Shown piece by piece: positions 1-8,249 of a stretch of 64,000 nucleotides of DNA (the first letter of the stretch is position 1; the number at the start of each line of letters is the position of its first letter). This DNA is from Kribbella pratensis (GTDB taxonomy: Bacteria > Actinomycetota > Actinomycetes > Propionibacteriales > Kribbellaceae). Below the pieces are notes generated by a model. The model was given only the letters and a program-made list of their open reading frames with translations, had not been told where the DNA came from and made no database searches. The stretch is taken from contig NZ_SODU01000001.1 in NCBI RefSeq assembly GCF_004366075.1, positions 2,625,134-2,689,133 of the forward strand. Direction: 5' to 3'. The position numbers and the translations under genes are program-made.

Positions 1-134
1 AACCGCTTCGCCAGCTCCCGAGCCGACGGGATCGCGTCACCGGGCCGCAACCCACCGTCCCGGATGATCCCGAGGATCGACTCGGTCAACCGGTCCGACA
101 GACTGGGCGGCACCTCAGCAGCTGAGTAACTCAC
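1..134 (-). CDS. GntR-family transcriptional regulator, N-terminal fragment (cut by window edge)
   Basis: Only the first 44 residues are inside the window. Read from a GTG at 134, the frame gives a helix starting SLSDRLTESILGIIRDG followed by GLRPGDAIPSARELAKR, the pattern of the first helices of the GntR winged helix-turn-helix. Family knowledge: such proteins are DNA-binding repressors or activators whose C-terminal domain (FadR, HutC or other) senses a metabolite; that domain is outside the window, so subfamily and ligand cannot be given. An in-frame TGA lies 13 bases upstream of the GTG. The gene runs divergently from the membrane-protein gene that starts at 231. Confidence 0.75.
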   Translation of the reverse strand, partial: MSYSAAEVPPSLSDRLTESILGIIRDGGLRPGDAIPSARELAKR

Positions 135-141
135 AAACTGA

Positions 142-154
142 CTAAATCACTTAG
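142..154. promoter_or_regulatory. Short dyad CTAA-N5-TTAG upstream of the GntR gene
   Basis: A perfect 4+4 dyad with a 5-base spacer lies 8 bases upstream of the GntR start, inside the divergent intergenic region. GntR regulators often bind short AT-rich dyads next to their own gene, so autoregulation is possible. The site is short and could be chance. Confidence 0.3.
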
Positions 155-230
155 CCACAACTCGGTCAAGGCCTCCGAACGAGTAGTTCTGCTCAGTCGC
201 GGTGACCGGCCGCGCCCGTAACTTGCTGGC

Positions 231-1202
231 ATGAAGGAGCGCACCTGGGCGAGATCGATCGCCGTCATCGTGTTCAGGGCGCTGGGCCTCGGTCTCGGCG
301 TGGCCGTCGTGGTCGGCATCATCGCGACGAGCGTCCAGTCCGCGAACTGCCTGCCCGACGAGGAGTGCCTGTCAATCCTCGGCGGCGTCGCGTACGGCGC
401 TCTCGGCGGCGGGATCGTGATGGCGCTCGCGATCCTGGTATTCGCAATCCGTCTGCACGTCGGCGCGATCTTCGGCGTGGGCGCCGCGGTCGGAGTACTG
501 GTCCTGCTCGCCGCGGCATGGGCATCGCTCCTCGGGTGGGGCCAGCCACTCCTCTTCCTGGCCGCTGTCGCTTTCGCGGTCAGCACGATTCTCCAGGGCT
601 GCTACCGGCCGGCCGCCGGTGGACACCGGCAGTGGTCGCGACCGTCGCCGGTGGCGGTTCTGATCGCGGCAGGCGTCGTACTCCTCGGCGCCTTCCCGGC
701 CGGTTTCAAGCTCTCCAAGGTGTGGTCGGAACAGCGGCGGATCGAGGCTGTCATCGCCCGGCCGCTGCAGACCGACCTGGACGGCACCTGGCCCTACACC
801 GTGCGCTCGTGGGACTCCGGGTTCGAGTACGACGTGATGGAGCCACCGTCGAACGGACAGCGGATCGCCGAGGTCACTGTCACCGTGCGCAACGCGGCCC
901 CGGACGAGGCGCCGTGCACCGGCTTCACCGACCGTGTCGAAGGCCCGGTAACGGTGACCGGCTGCACCGAGCTCGCCCCGAACCTGTGGCAAGGACAGGG
1001 CGCCCACGGCGAGACCCAGTACTTCGTCCACGCCGGCGATCGCCAGTGGGCCTACGTCCGGGCCGGCACCTATGGCGGCGCGGACGCCCAGCGACGGCAC
1101 GACGCCCGCGCAGAACAGATCGCGAGATCTCTGCGACCGCGCTCAGCCTTTCCCCTCGCCGCCGACTCGGTCGGCTGCGGCTTCTGCGAGTGGCTGGCGT
1201 AA
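231..1202 (+). CDS. Polytopic membrane protein with C-terminal extracytoplasmic domain, function unknown
   Basis: 323 residues. The first 170 residues hold about five hydrophobic segments (roughly 10-33, 50-75, 78-103, 107-122 and 140-158). They are followed by a soluble C-terminal half (170-323) with acidic and aromatic character and cysteine pairs (ECLS, APCTGF, TGCTEL, GCGFC) that suggest an exported, possibly disulphide-bonded domain. I do not recognise the family. It stands alone between the divergent GntR gene and the convergent 5'-nucleotidase gene. A perfect 18-bp inverted repeat overlaps its stop codon and probably ends its transcript. The region upstream of the ATG shows no strong Shine-Dalgarno sequence. 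Confidence 0.6.
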   Translation: MKERTWARSIAVIVFRALGLGLGVAVVVGIIATSVQSANCLPDEECLSILGGVAYGALGGGIVMALAILVFAIRLHVGAIFGVGAAVGVLVLLAAAWASLLGWGQPLLFLAAVAFAVSTILQGCYRPAAGGHRQWSRPSPVAVLIAAGVVLLGAFPAGFKLSKVWSEQRRIEAVIARPLQTDLDGTWPYTVRSWDSGFEYDVMEPPSNGQRIAEVTVTVRNAAPDEAPCTGFTDRVEGPVTVTGCTELAPNLWQGQGAHGETQYFVHAGDRQWAYVRAGTYGGADAQRRHDARAEQIARSLRPRSAFPLAADSVGCGFCEWLA

Positions 1203-1221
1203 CAGCCACTCGCAGAAGCCG
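1178..1221. terminator. Bidirectional hairpin overlapping a stop codon
   Basis: Perfect 18-bp arms at 1178-1195 and 1204-1221 around an 8-base loop. The loop contains the TAA stop of the preceding membrane-protein gene, so the left arm is coding. The convergent 5'-nucleotidase gene ends at 1230, so the hairpin can serve both strands. No U-run follows, as is usual in high-GC actinobacteria. Confidence 0.7.
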
Positions 1222-1229
1222 ACGCGGTG

Positions 1230-3080
1230 TCAGGGAGTGACGGTGATCGGGGAGCCGTTGGAGACGAGCGACCAGTCGCCGGTGTGGAAGGTGTTGGGGT
1301 CTACGGAGCCGGTGGCAATGACGTAGTCGATCATCAGCTGGCGAATCTCGACCTGACGGTTGTAGACGACCGGGGCGGTCTTGACGTGCGGGAAGTTGCC
1401 GCCGCCGGACTGGCGGTAGTTGTTGACCGCGACAACGAACTGCTGGTCGGCGGCCACCGGCGTGCCGTTGTACGCGAGGTCCGTGATCCGCGCGCCGGGC
1501 GCCTTGGCGATGTCGATCTTGTAGGTCAGTGGCTTCGACAGGCCGCCGAGGATGTCGTAGTTGTAGTCCGGCGTGCCGTTCGGCGCGGTCGGGGTCGGCG
1601 CGTTGGTGACCTGGTCGGAAGCGAACGGCCCGGTGCCGGTCACTTGCTTGAAGTACTGCGCGGAGAACTCCAGGTACTCCTTGATCTGAGTACCGCTCAT
1701 CGTCACCGCGAGCAGCGTGTTGTCGAAGACATAAAGCCCGGCGACGTCGCGGATCGAGACCTCGCCGGCCGGGATCGCGGCCGCCCGGTTGAACGGGGCC
1801 GCGATCGCCAGCACCGGCAGCGACGCCTGCGGCGTACCGGCGAGGGCCTTCGAGACCGCGTCGGCCTGGATGAAGTTCACGAAGTCCAGCGCGGCGGTGT
1901 CCTCCCACGGCGCGGTCGCCGCGGACATCGCCTCGGTGCACGTGCCGATCTTCGAGTTCACGTACTCGACGACCTTGTCGTGGTCCTTCTGCAGCAGCGC
2001 CACGACGTCCGGGTCGGCGTCGACGGTGTTCGCGTTCAGCACCTGGCTGTGCCGGCCGACGACCTTCCACTGCCCGTGGACCTTCTGCAGGTCGAGGTCG
2101 AACAGCGACAGCCGCATGCCCCACTTCAGCGGCTCGCTGAGCACCACCTGCTCGCCGCTCGTCTTGTTCGTGACGAGCCGCTCGGGGATCTCCAGGTGCG
2201 CGTGGCCGACCAGGACGGCGTCGATGCCCGGAACGGTCTCGGCCATCAGCACCGACGCGTTCTCCGGGTACGGCAGCGCGTCGCCGTACGACGAGGACAG
2301 GTCCATCCCCGAGTGCACGGAGGCGATCACGACGTCGGCGCCGGCCTGGCGGACCCGCGGTGCCCAGATCTTCGCGAGCTCGACGATGCCGCCGAACTTC
2401 AGCTTGTTCTCGACGTTCGCCTTGTCCCAGATCGCGATGCCCGGGTTGGTCAGGCCGAGGATGCCGACCGTGATCGGCTTCTCGCCCGGCACCTGTACCC
2501 GCTTCAGCGTGTACGGCGGGAACACCGGCAGGCCCGTGGTCCAGTCCTGGGCGTTCGCGCCGAGCAGCGGGAACCGCAGCTGCCGCTGGAACTTGCGGAG
2601 GATGTCGAGGCCGTAGTTGAACTCGTGATTGCCGAGCGCGGCGGCGTCGTACCCGATCCGGTTCATCGCGGCCGCCATCGGGTGTGTGTGACCGCCGGTG
2701 ATGGGCTCGATCTTCGCGAAGTAGTACGCCAGCGGCGTGCCCTGGATGGTGTCGCCGGCGTCCAGCAGCAGCGGGCGCGGCGCGCGCCGGTCCGCGGCGA
2801 TCCGGTCCCGGACCGCGCTGACCAGCGTGGAGATCTTGGCCAGGCCGATGTCGTTGTGCGCGCTGTCGTCGTACTCGGTGTTCTTGAAGTAGTCCCAGTT
2901 GAACACGTTGCCGTGCAGGTCGGTGGTGCCCATCACGGTCAGCCGGACGGTCTTCCCGGGCCCGCCGCGATCGTCACCCGCGTACGCCGGGACCGCCTGG
3001 AAACCGGCCGCGGCCAACGCCGCCGCGCCGCCGATCACCGTACGTCGTGTCATGCTCGTCCGCTCACCGCTGTCCGTCAT
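1230..3080 (-). CDS. Exported bifunctional metallophosphatase/5'-nucleotidase
   Basis: 616 residues. The N-terminus carries a Tat-like signal (TRRTVIGGAAALAAAG) ending near AYA, so export in folded form is likely. The calcineurin-like metallophosphatase core shows the metal-binding blocks TTDLHGN, DAGDTIQG, LGNHEFNYG, VHSG and VGHAHLEIP in order. The C-terminal half is the 5'-nucleotidase substrate-binding domain, with NNYRQSGGGNFPH near residues 575-590. Family role: hydrolysis of nucleoside monophosphates or 2',3'-cyclic nucleotides outside the membrane to recover phosphate and nucleosides. The start at 3080 has GAGG seven bases upstream; an internal ATG nine codons later, directly before TRR, is a possible alternative. 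It is convergent with the upstream-coordinate membrane gene and divergent from the deacetylase. Confidence 0.9.
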   Translation of the reverse strand: MTDSGERTSMTRRTVIGGAAALAAAGFQAVPAYAGDDRGGPGKTVRLTVMGTTDLHGNVFNWDYFKNTEYDDSAHNDIGLAKISTLVSAVRDRIAADRRAPRPLLLDAGDTIQGTPLAYYFAKIEPITGGHTHPMAAAMNRIGYDAAALGNHEFNYGLDILRKFQRQLRFPLLGANAQDWTTGLPVFPPYTLKRVQVPGEKPITVGILGLTNPGIAIWDKANVENKLKFGGIVELAKIWAPRVRQAGADVVIASVHSGMDLSSSYGDALPYPENASVLMAETVPGIDAVLVGHAHLEIPERLVTNKTSGEQVVLSEPLKWGMRLSLFDLDLQKVHGQWKVVGRHSQVLNANTVDADPDVVALLQKDHDKVVEYVNSKIGTCTEAMSAATAPWEDTAALDFVNFIQADAVSKALAGTPQASLPVLAIAAPFNRAAAIPAGEVSIRDVAGLYVFDNTLLAVTMSGTQIKEYLEFSAQYFKQVTGTGPFASDQVTNAPTPTAPNGTPDYNYDILGGLSKPLTYKIDIAKAPGARITDLAYNGTPVAADQQFVVAVNNYRQSGGGNFPHVKTAPVVYNRQVEIRQLMIDYVIATGSVDPNTFHTGDWSLVSNGSPITVTP

Positions 3081-3194
3081 CGCCCCGCCTCACAGGTCCG
3101 TACGCCGGGATCTCCGGCCCGATGGCACACGATACGGCCGACACACCCCCACCCCGTGAACGAATGGCCCCACGCTCGCGAGAAGATGCCCCTC

Positions 3195-3995
3195 ATGACC
3201 AAGCCGCCCGGCAAAGTTCTGCCGTTGGTCGCCGCCCTCCTTTGCGGTGCCGTCCTCGCCCAAGCCGCCACGCCCTCCGACCACTCCGTCACGTCCGCCG
3301 CCGCCCCCGTCTCCCCGGCGACCGGTCACGGACTGCTGGGTACGACGGTCACGTCCAAGCGGGGCGAACCTTCGTCGACGAAACAGCCCAGACAACCCGC
3401 GCAGCCCGCCAAGCCCCCGGTCGCCAAGCCGCCCGCCGACGACTGGAACCTGGCGGCGCACGGGAAGGTGCTCTACCTGACCTTCGACGACGGCCCTCAG
3501 CACGAGTGGACCCCGAAGGTTCTGCAGCTACTGCGCAAGCACAAGGCGCACGCGACGTTCTTCGTGCTCGGGATCCAGGTGGCGCAGTACCCGGAACTGA
3601 TCGCCGCCGAGCGGGCCGCCGGGCACACCATCGGCAACCACACCTGGGACCACAAGACGCTGACCCTGCTGCCGGACGCGAAGGTACGGCAGGAGATCGC
3701 CACCGGCGTGAAGTCGAAGTGCCTGCGGCCGCCGACCGGTGCCACGAACGCGAAGATCGAGGCCATCGCCGCGTCCTACCACCAGCGGCAGGTGCTCTGG
3801 GACGTCGACACCAAGGACTGGGAGAAGCCCGGCGCCGCCAGCATCGAGCACGCGATCATGGTCGGGGCCCGTCCCGGCGCGATCATCCTGGTGCACGACG
3901 GCGGCGGCAACCGCTCCCAGACGGTCGCAGCCCTCGACCGAGCCCTGACCAAACTCACCAAGCTCGGCTACACGTACCGCGCACTGCCCTGCTAG
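3195..3995 (+). CDS. Polysaccharide deacetylase (NodB/CE4 family), exported
   Basis: 266 residues from the ATG at 3195, chosen because GAGAAG lies nine bases upstream; the ATG at 3186 directly abuts that sequence. A signal peptide (about 1-22) is followed by a Pro/Lys-rich linker (to about 80) and a NodB domain. Motifs are TFDDGP (base Asp98, metal Asp99), NHTWDH (metal His149 and His153), RPPTGATN, DVDTKDW and ILVHDGGG (C-terminal catalytic His). Family role: metal-dependent removal of N- or O-acetyl groups from peptidoglycan, chitin or xylan at the cell surface. The flexible linker fits a wall-acting enzyme. Its TAG overlaps the stop of the convergent PH-like gene by three bases. Confidence 0.9.
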   Translation: MTKPPGKVLPLVAALLCGAVLAQAATPSDHSVTSAAAPVSPATGHGLLGTTVTSKRGEPSSTKQPRQPAQPAKPPVAKPPADDWNLAAHGKVLYLTFDDGPQHEWTPKVLQLLRKHKAHATFFVLGIQVAQYPELIAAERAAGHTIGNHTWDHKTLTLLPDAKVRQEIATGVKSKCLRPPTGATNAKIEAIAASYHQRQVLWDVDTKDWEKPGAASIEHAIMVGARPGAIILVHDGGGNRSQTVAALDRALTKLTKLGYTYRALPC

Positions 3996-4720
3996 CGCGC
4001 GATGCCTGCGGCGCCGCCGGAGAAGTGTTTGATGGCCTCGTCGATGACGTGCACCGGCTGGTCGAGGGCCTTGACCAGGAACATGCCGGTGGGGCGCAGC
4101 AGCGGGTTCGGCTTCACGACGCTGCGGACCGACGGCTGGTCGAGGCCGCGGACACCGGCCGTTGTCGCGCCGACGCCGCGGACCAGGGCCAGGTCGAGCA
4201 TGTACTGCCCGAGCAGCTTGTGCTGCGTGAAGCCGCGGACGGTTGCCCAGGGCAGCACGACGGGGAACGCAGCGCCGTCACAGGCCAGCTCGAGTCCCTT
4301 GGCGGAGATCCGCATCGCCACGGGCGGCAGCTCGTTGGCGTCGTACCACTCAACCCGCTCGGCCTGCAGGCGGTAGACCAGAACCGTGCTGAGTACCAAC
4401 GGGATCATCGCCACGATCAGCAAGAGCGCGAACGGCCACATCCCGGAGCCGCGGAAGGCGATCAGCGCGTAGATCGCGGCCACGATCCCGATCGCGCCGA
4501 GCGCCAGCGTCACCCAGGCGCCGCGCCGCTCGACGGTCCGCACCACCTCACGCCGGCGCAGCACAGCGTCCCGGTCGATCCCGACCACCAACGACTGCCC
4601 CGGCTCCCGTGGCGGCACCTGCACCTCCGGCCCGACCTCTGCAGTACCGACCTCTGCAGTACTGTCCTCTGCAGTACTGACCTCTGAAACCTGTGAAGCT
4701 ACGTCCCCGTCCTCACTCAC
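3992..4720 (-). CDS. Membrane protein with two TM helices and PH-like C-terminal domain
   Basis: 242 residues from a GTG at 4720. A polar N-terminal tail of about 60 residues contains three pentapeptide repeats [S/G]TAE[D/V]. Two hydrophobic helices follow (about 69-89 and 95-117), and then a cytoplasmic beta-rich domain of about 120 residues (VEWYDANELPPVAMRIS, VLPWATVRGFTQH) resembling bacterial PH domains. Family knowledge gives no defined reaction; such proteins are thought to sit at the membrane face. The gene follows hmgA on the same strand after 23 bases, so co-transcription is possible, but there is no functional link I can name. No clear Shine-Dalgarno precedes the GTG. Confidence 0.6.
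   Translation of the reverse strand: MSEDGDVASQVSEVSTAEDSTAEVGTAEVGPEVQVPPREPGQSLVVGIDRDAVLRRREVVRTVERRGAWVTLALGAIGIVAAIYALIAFRGSGMWPFALLLIVAMIPLVLSTVLVYRLQAERVEWYDANELPPVAMRISAKGLELACDGAAFPVVLPWATVRGFTQHKLLGQYMLDLALVRGVGATTAGVRGLDQPSVRSVVKPNPLLRPTGMFLVKALDQPVHVIDEAIKHFSGGAAGIAR
4636..4680. repeat. Three 15-bp in-frame direct repeats
   Basis: Units of CCTCTGCAGTAC plus three variable bases at 4636-4650, 4651-4665 and 4666-4680, with a decayed fourth copy from 4681. On the minus strand they encode the [S/G]TAE[D/V] pentapeptides in the N-terminal tail of the PH-like protein. The length is a multiple of three, so copy-number change would keep the frame. Confidence 0.85.
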
Positions 4721-4743
4721 AGGGGACAGAATCCCACAGACCG

Positions 4744-5937
4744 CTACGACTTGCGGCGACCCGCCCAGGTCCAGGCGTAGACGCCGTCGTCGACGGCCTG
4801 GCCGCCCTCGCCGAGTTCGAGCGGGCGGAAGGTGTCGACCATGACCGCCAGCTCCTCGAAGCGCTCGGCGCCCAGCGAGGCCTCGATCGCCGACGGCTGC
4901 GGGCCGTGCGCGTACCCGCCGGGGTGCAGCGAGATCGACCCGAGCCCGATCCCGGAGCCCTTCCGCGCCTCGTAGTCGCCGCCGCAGTAGAACATCACCT
5001 CGTCGGAGTCGACGTTCGAGTGGTAGTACGGCACCGGCACCGACAGCGGGTGGTAGTCGACCTTCCGCGGCACGAAGTTGCAGACCACGAAGTTGTACCC
5101 CTCGAACACCTGGTGCACGGGCGGCGGCTGGTGCACGCGCCCGGTGATCGGCTCGAAGTCGCTCACGTTGAACGTGTACGGGTACAGGCAGCCGTCCCAC
5201 CCGACCACGTCGAACGGGTGCGTCGCGTACGTCATCCTGCTGCCGACGATGCCGCCGGCCCCGTTCCCGCGGTGCTTGACGAGCACCTCGACGTCGGTCC
5301 CCTCGACCACGAGCGGCTCGGTGGTGGGGTGCAGGTCGCGTTCGCAGTACGGCGAGTGCTCGAGGAACTGCCCGTACCGCGACAGGTACCGCTTCGGCGG
5401 CGCGATGTGCGAGTTGGCCTCGATCGCATACGCGTGCACGCCCTCCGGTCCGGGCAGCCAGCGGTGCGTGGTCGAGCGCGGGATGATCACGTAGTCGCCC
5501 TGGACCGCGTTCAGGACGCCGAACACGGTCTCCACGGTCGCCGAGCCCTTCTCGACGTACACGCACTCGTCGCCGATCGCGTTCCGGTAGTACGGCGACG
5601 GCTGCTCGGCCACGACGTACGAGATCCGGACGTCACCGTTGCCGAGCACGAGCCGCCTGTCCTCCACGGCGTTCGACTTCGACGTGTCGGTGAACAGGTC
5701 GTGCAGCTTCAGGTGCCGTGGCGTGAGCGGGTGGTTCGGGACGGTGGCGAGATCCGGCAGGTCCCACACCTGGGAATCGACGATCGCGGACGGTACGCCG
5801 GCGTGGTACAGCAGCGAAGAGTCCGACGAGAACCCCTCCTCGCCCATCAGCTCCTCGTAGTAGAGCCCGCCGTCCGGTTTCCGGAACTGCGTGTGCCGCT
5901 TCGGTGGAACATCCCCGACCTGCCGGTAGAACGCCAT
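4744..5937 (-). CDS. hmgA: Homogentisate 1,2-dioxygenase
   Basis: 397 residues from the ATG at 5937, which has AGGAG eight bases upstream; an earlier in-frame ATG at 5994 lies in the promoter region. The enzyme opens the ring of homogentisate with O2 to give maleylacetoacetate in tyrosine catabolism. Family-wide features are present: the N-terminal MAFYRQVGDVPPKRH, the cupin-like core with GDYVIIPRSTTHRW, PYTFNVSDFEPITGRVHQP, and in the C-terminal third the iron-ligand motif YYHSNVDSDEVMFY (H-x6-E) followed by LHPGGYAHGP (third His). The length is slightly below the 430-440 of many homologues. It is divergent from the 282-residue unknown gene and fahA, sharing a 74-bp control region. Confidence 0.95.
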   Translation of the reverse strand: MAFYRQVGDVPPKRHTQFRKPDGGLYYEELMGEEGFSSDSSLLYHAGVPSAIVDSQVWDLPDLATVPNHPLTPRHLKLHDLFTDTSKSNAVEDRRLVLGNGDVRISYVVAEQPSPYYRNAIGDECVYVEKGSATVETVFGVLNAVQGDYVIIPRSTTHRWLPGPEGVHAYAIEANSHIAPPKRYLSRYGQFLEHSPYCERDLHPTTEPLVVEGTDVEVLVKHRGNGAGGIVGSRMTYATHPFDVVGWDGCLYPYTFNVSDFEPITGRVHQPPPVHQVFEGYNFVVCNFVPRKVDYHPLSVPVPYYHSNVDSDEVMFYCGGDYEARKGSGIGLGSISLHPGGYAHGPQPSAIEASLGAERFEELAVMVDTFRPLELGEGGQAVDDGVYAWTWAGRRKS

Positions 5938-6011
5938 CTCCGCCACTCCTGCTTGTACGTTATCCGGACGCATGCGTCCGCTTACCGAAAGCATCCGTTA
6001 GGCTTCCACCC

Positions 6012-6860
6012 ATGTCAACCGTCCCTGCGCTGTACCGGCACCTGGTCGACGACGCCTCGATGTTCCCGCCGGGCGACCTGCCGCTGCCCGAGGCCGTCGC
6101 GGCCCACCACGTCCACCGCCGGTCGCCGTACGCCGACCTGGTCGGCACCTTCGTGTGCACGGACGACGATTTGATGAAGGTCGCCGCCGAGGCAGCCCGC
6201 ACCGGCACGGCGCCGCTCCGCGTCGCGGTGGTGATCTCCGGCGGCGCCGGCGGGATCGAGCCCGTGATCCGCTGGGGCGACCGCTCGAAGGACGTCGAGG
6301 TGACCGCGGTCGAGGTCCGGCTGCGCGACGAGGACGACCTGTCCCGGAACGCGCTGCGCGTGGTCCGCGCGTGCGACGACTGCCTCGACGAGGAGACGGC
6401 GTACGTCGAGGTCGGCCTGGACGGAGCGTGGGAGCGCGCGCTCGACGTGGTCGCCGACGCCGGGTACGCCGCCAAACTCCGCACCGGCGGCCTCGACGCC
6501 GCGCTGTTCCCGTCGGCCGGCCAAGTGGCGTCCTTCATCACTGCTTGCCTCGACCGCGAGGTGGCCTTCAAGTGCACAGCCGGTCTGCACAACGCGGTCC
6601 GGCATACCGCTGAGGACACCGGCTTCGAGCACCACGGGTTCCTCAACGTCCTGCTCGCGACCCGGGCGTCGCTCGACGGGGCCACACACGACGAACTGGT
6701 CGAGCTACTCGGCCAGCGGGACGGTGAGGTTCTGGCGGCGCGGGCGCGCGAGTTGTCCGACGATCAGGCAGCGAGCACGCGCCGGTGGTTCACGTCGTTC
6801 GGCTCCTGCAGCATCGACGTGCCACGGCAGGACCTCACAACGTTGGGGTTGATGGCATGA
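6012..6860 (+). CDS. Conserved protein of unknown function in the homogentisate cluster (TIM-barrel-like)
   Basis: 282 residues from the ATG at 6012. The alternating strand/helix pattern is suggestive of a (beta/alpha)8 barrel: VAVVISGG, VEVTAVEVRL, TAYVEVGL, AAKLRTGG, VAFKCTAGLHNAVRH, HHGFLNVLLA. The Lys in KLRTGG, the Lys in FKCTAGLH and the two nearby His residues are plausible active-site positions. I recognise the pattern only as a conserved hypothetical family. Its ATGA overlap with the fumarylacetoacetase start and its divergence from hmgA argue for a role in tyrosine/homogentisate breakdown. Possible roles are the missing maleylacetoacetate isomerisation or a side-product clean-up; neither is shown. 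No cysteine thiol-binding or glutathione-transferase fold is evident. Confidence 0.7.
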   Translation: MSTVPALYRHLVDDASMFPPGDLPLPEAVAAHHVHRRSPYADLVGTFVCTDDDLMKVAAEAARTGTAPLRVAVVISGGAGGIEPVIRWGDRSKDVEVTAVEVRLRDEDDLSRNALRVVRACDDCLDEETAYVEVGLDGAWERALDVVADAGYAAKLRTGGLDAALFPSAGQVASFITACLDREVAFKCTAGLHNAVRHTAEDTGFEHHGFLNVLLATRASLDGATHDELVELLGQRDGEVLAARARELSDDQAASTRRWFTSFGSCSIDVPRQDLTTLGLMA

Positions 6861-8071
6861 GTTGGATCGACATCCCGGACGGTTCGCCGTTCGGGCCGGA
6901 GAACCTGCCGCTCGGCGTGTTCCGGCACGGTGACGAGGAGCCGCGGGTGGGTGCGGCGATCGGCGACCAGCTCATCGACCTCGCACCGGTCGCGTCCGCG
7001 CAGATGCTGGACGGCGCGCAACTGTTCGCGGAGCCGACGCTGAACGCGTTCCTCGCGCTCGGCCGCCCGGCCTGGCGCGCAACCCGGAACTGGCTGCTCG
7101 ACCTGGTCCGCAACGAGAACGACCGGGACACCGTCGAGCCGCACCTGATCCCGCAGTCCGCGGTGACGATGCAGTTGCCGTTCGAGGTCGGCGACTACGT
7201 CGACTTCTACGCCTCCGAACAGCACGCATCGAACCTCGGCCGGCTGTTCCGCCCGGACTCCGAGCCGCTGCTGCCGAACTGGAAGCACCTGCCCGTCGGC
7301 TACCACGGCCGCGCCGGCACCATCGTTGCCAGCGGCACCGACATCGTCCGCCCCTCCGGTCAGCGCAAGCCCCCGGACGCGGCGGCGCCGACCTTCGGCC
7401 CGTCCCAGCGGCTCGACATCGAGGTCGAGCTCGGCTACGTCGTCGGTACGCCGTCAACACTCGGAAAGCCTGTTCCTGTTGAGGATTTCGAGGAGCACGT
7501 GTACGGCGTGGTCGTCGTCAACGACTGGTCCGCGCGCGACCTGCAGGCCTGGGAGTACGTGCCGCTCGGCCCGTTCCTCGGCAAGTCCTTCGCCACGTCG
7601 ATCTCCCCCTGGGTCGTCTCGCTCGACGCGCTCGCGGCCGCTGCAGTCCCGCTCCCGGCGCAGGACCCGCCCGTCCTCCCCTACCTCAGCGGGAACAGCC
7701 TGACGAACTTCGACATCACCTTCGAGGTCTTCCTGAACGGTCACCTGGTGAGCACCCCGCCGTACAAGGATCTCTACTGGTCGCCCGCGCAGATGCTCGC
7801 GCACATGACCGTCAACGGCGCCAGCGTCCGCACCGGCGACTTCTACGCGTCCGGGACCGTCAGCGGGCCGGCCAAGGACCAGCGCGGCTCGTTCATCGAG
7901 CTGAGCTGGGGCGGCCGCGAGCCGCTGATCGTCGACGGGAAGGAACACACGTTCCTCGAGGACGGCAACGAGGTCACGATCACCGCCTGGGCGCAGTGCG
8001 CGGACGGCACCCGCCTCGGCCTAGGCGAGGTCACCGGCCGGATCACCCCCGCCCGCACCCCACCAGCCTGA
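6857..8071 (+). CDS. fahA: Fumarylacetoacetase
   Basis: 404 residues from the ATG at 6857, which overlaps the preceding stop as ATGA and implies translational coupling. The enzyme hydrolyses fumarylacetoacetate to fumarate and acetoacetate, the last step of tyrosine catabolism. The N-terminal FAH domain (about 1-115) precedes the catalytic domain with DYVDFYASEQHASN, PVGYHGRAG, DIEVELGYVVG, NDWSARDLQAWEYVPLGPF and GKSFATSISPWVV; metal-binding Asp and Glu residues and the YHGR histidine are in place. Length matches bacterial FAH of about 400-430. A strong hairpin follows 31 bases after the stop. Confidence 0.95.
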   Translation: MSWIDIPDGSPFGPENLPLGVFRHGDEEPRVGAAIGDQLIDLAPVASAQMLDGAQLFAEPTLNAFLALGRPAWRATRNWLLDLVRNENDRDTVEPHLIPQSAVTMQLPFEVGDYVDFYASEQHASNLGRLFRPDSEPLLPNWKHLPVGYHGRAGTIVASGTDIVRPSGQRKPPDAAAPTFGPSQRLDIEVELGYVVGTPSTLGKPVPVEDFEEHVYGVVVVNDWSARDLQAWEYVPLGPFLGKSFATSISPWVVSLDALAAAAVPLPAQDPPVLPYLSGNSLTNFDITFEVFLNGHLVSTPPYKDLYWSPAQMLAHMTVNGASVRTGDFYASGTVSGPAKDQRGSFIELSWGGREPLIVDGKEHTFLEDGNEVTITAWAQCADGTRLGLGEVTGRITPARTPPA

Positions 8072-8102
8072 CCCCTCTCCACCCCGCCTCTCATCACCCC
8101 GT

Positions 8103-8159
8103 CTTTGAGCTCCCACCAACCATCTGCGGCCGCTCGAAACGGTTGGTGCGAGCCCAAAG
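8103..8159 (+). terminator. Transcription terminator hairpin after fahA
   Basis: 19-base arms at 8103-8121 and 8141-8159 pair with only two mismatches across a 19-base loop. It sits between fahA and the GH101 gene on the same strand, so it separates the two transcripts. Confidence 0.65.
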
Positions 8160-8249
8160 TGGGTTCTTCGGGCACGGAGGCGAGGGAACATTGTTCATTA
8201 GTGTTTGTTTCTCTTGACGAGTTAGCGCTTACGTGCGAACTTCGTCGGC

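Noticed and set aside
925..2124. 399-codon minus-strand frame
   Set aside because: Arg/Gly-rich shadow in another frame of the 5'-nucleotidase; no family features.
1227..3185. Long plus-strand frame running into the deacetylase (922 codons in total)
   Set aside because: It is antisense to the 5'-nucleotidase, Arg/Val/Asp-rich with no motifs, and the deacetylase has its own ribosome-binding site and signal peptide at 3195.
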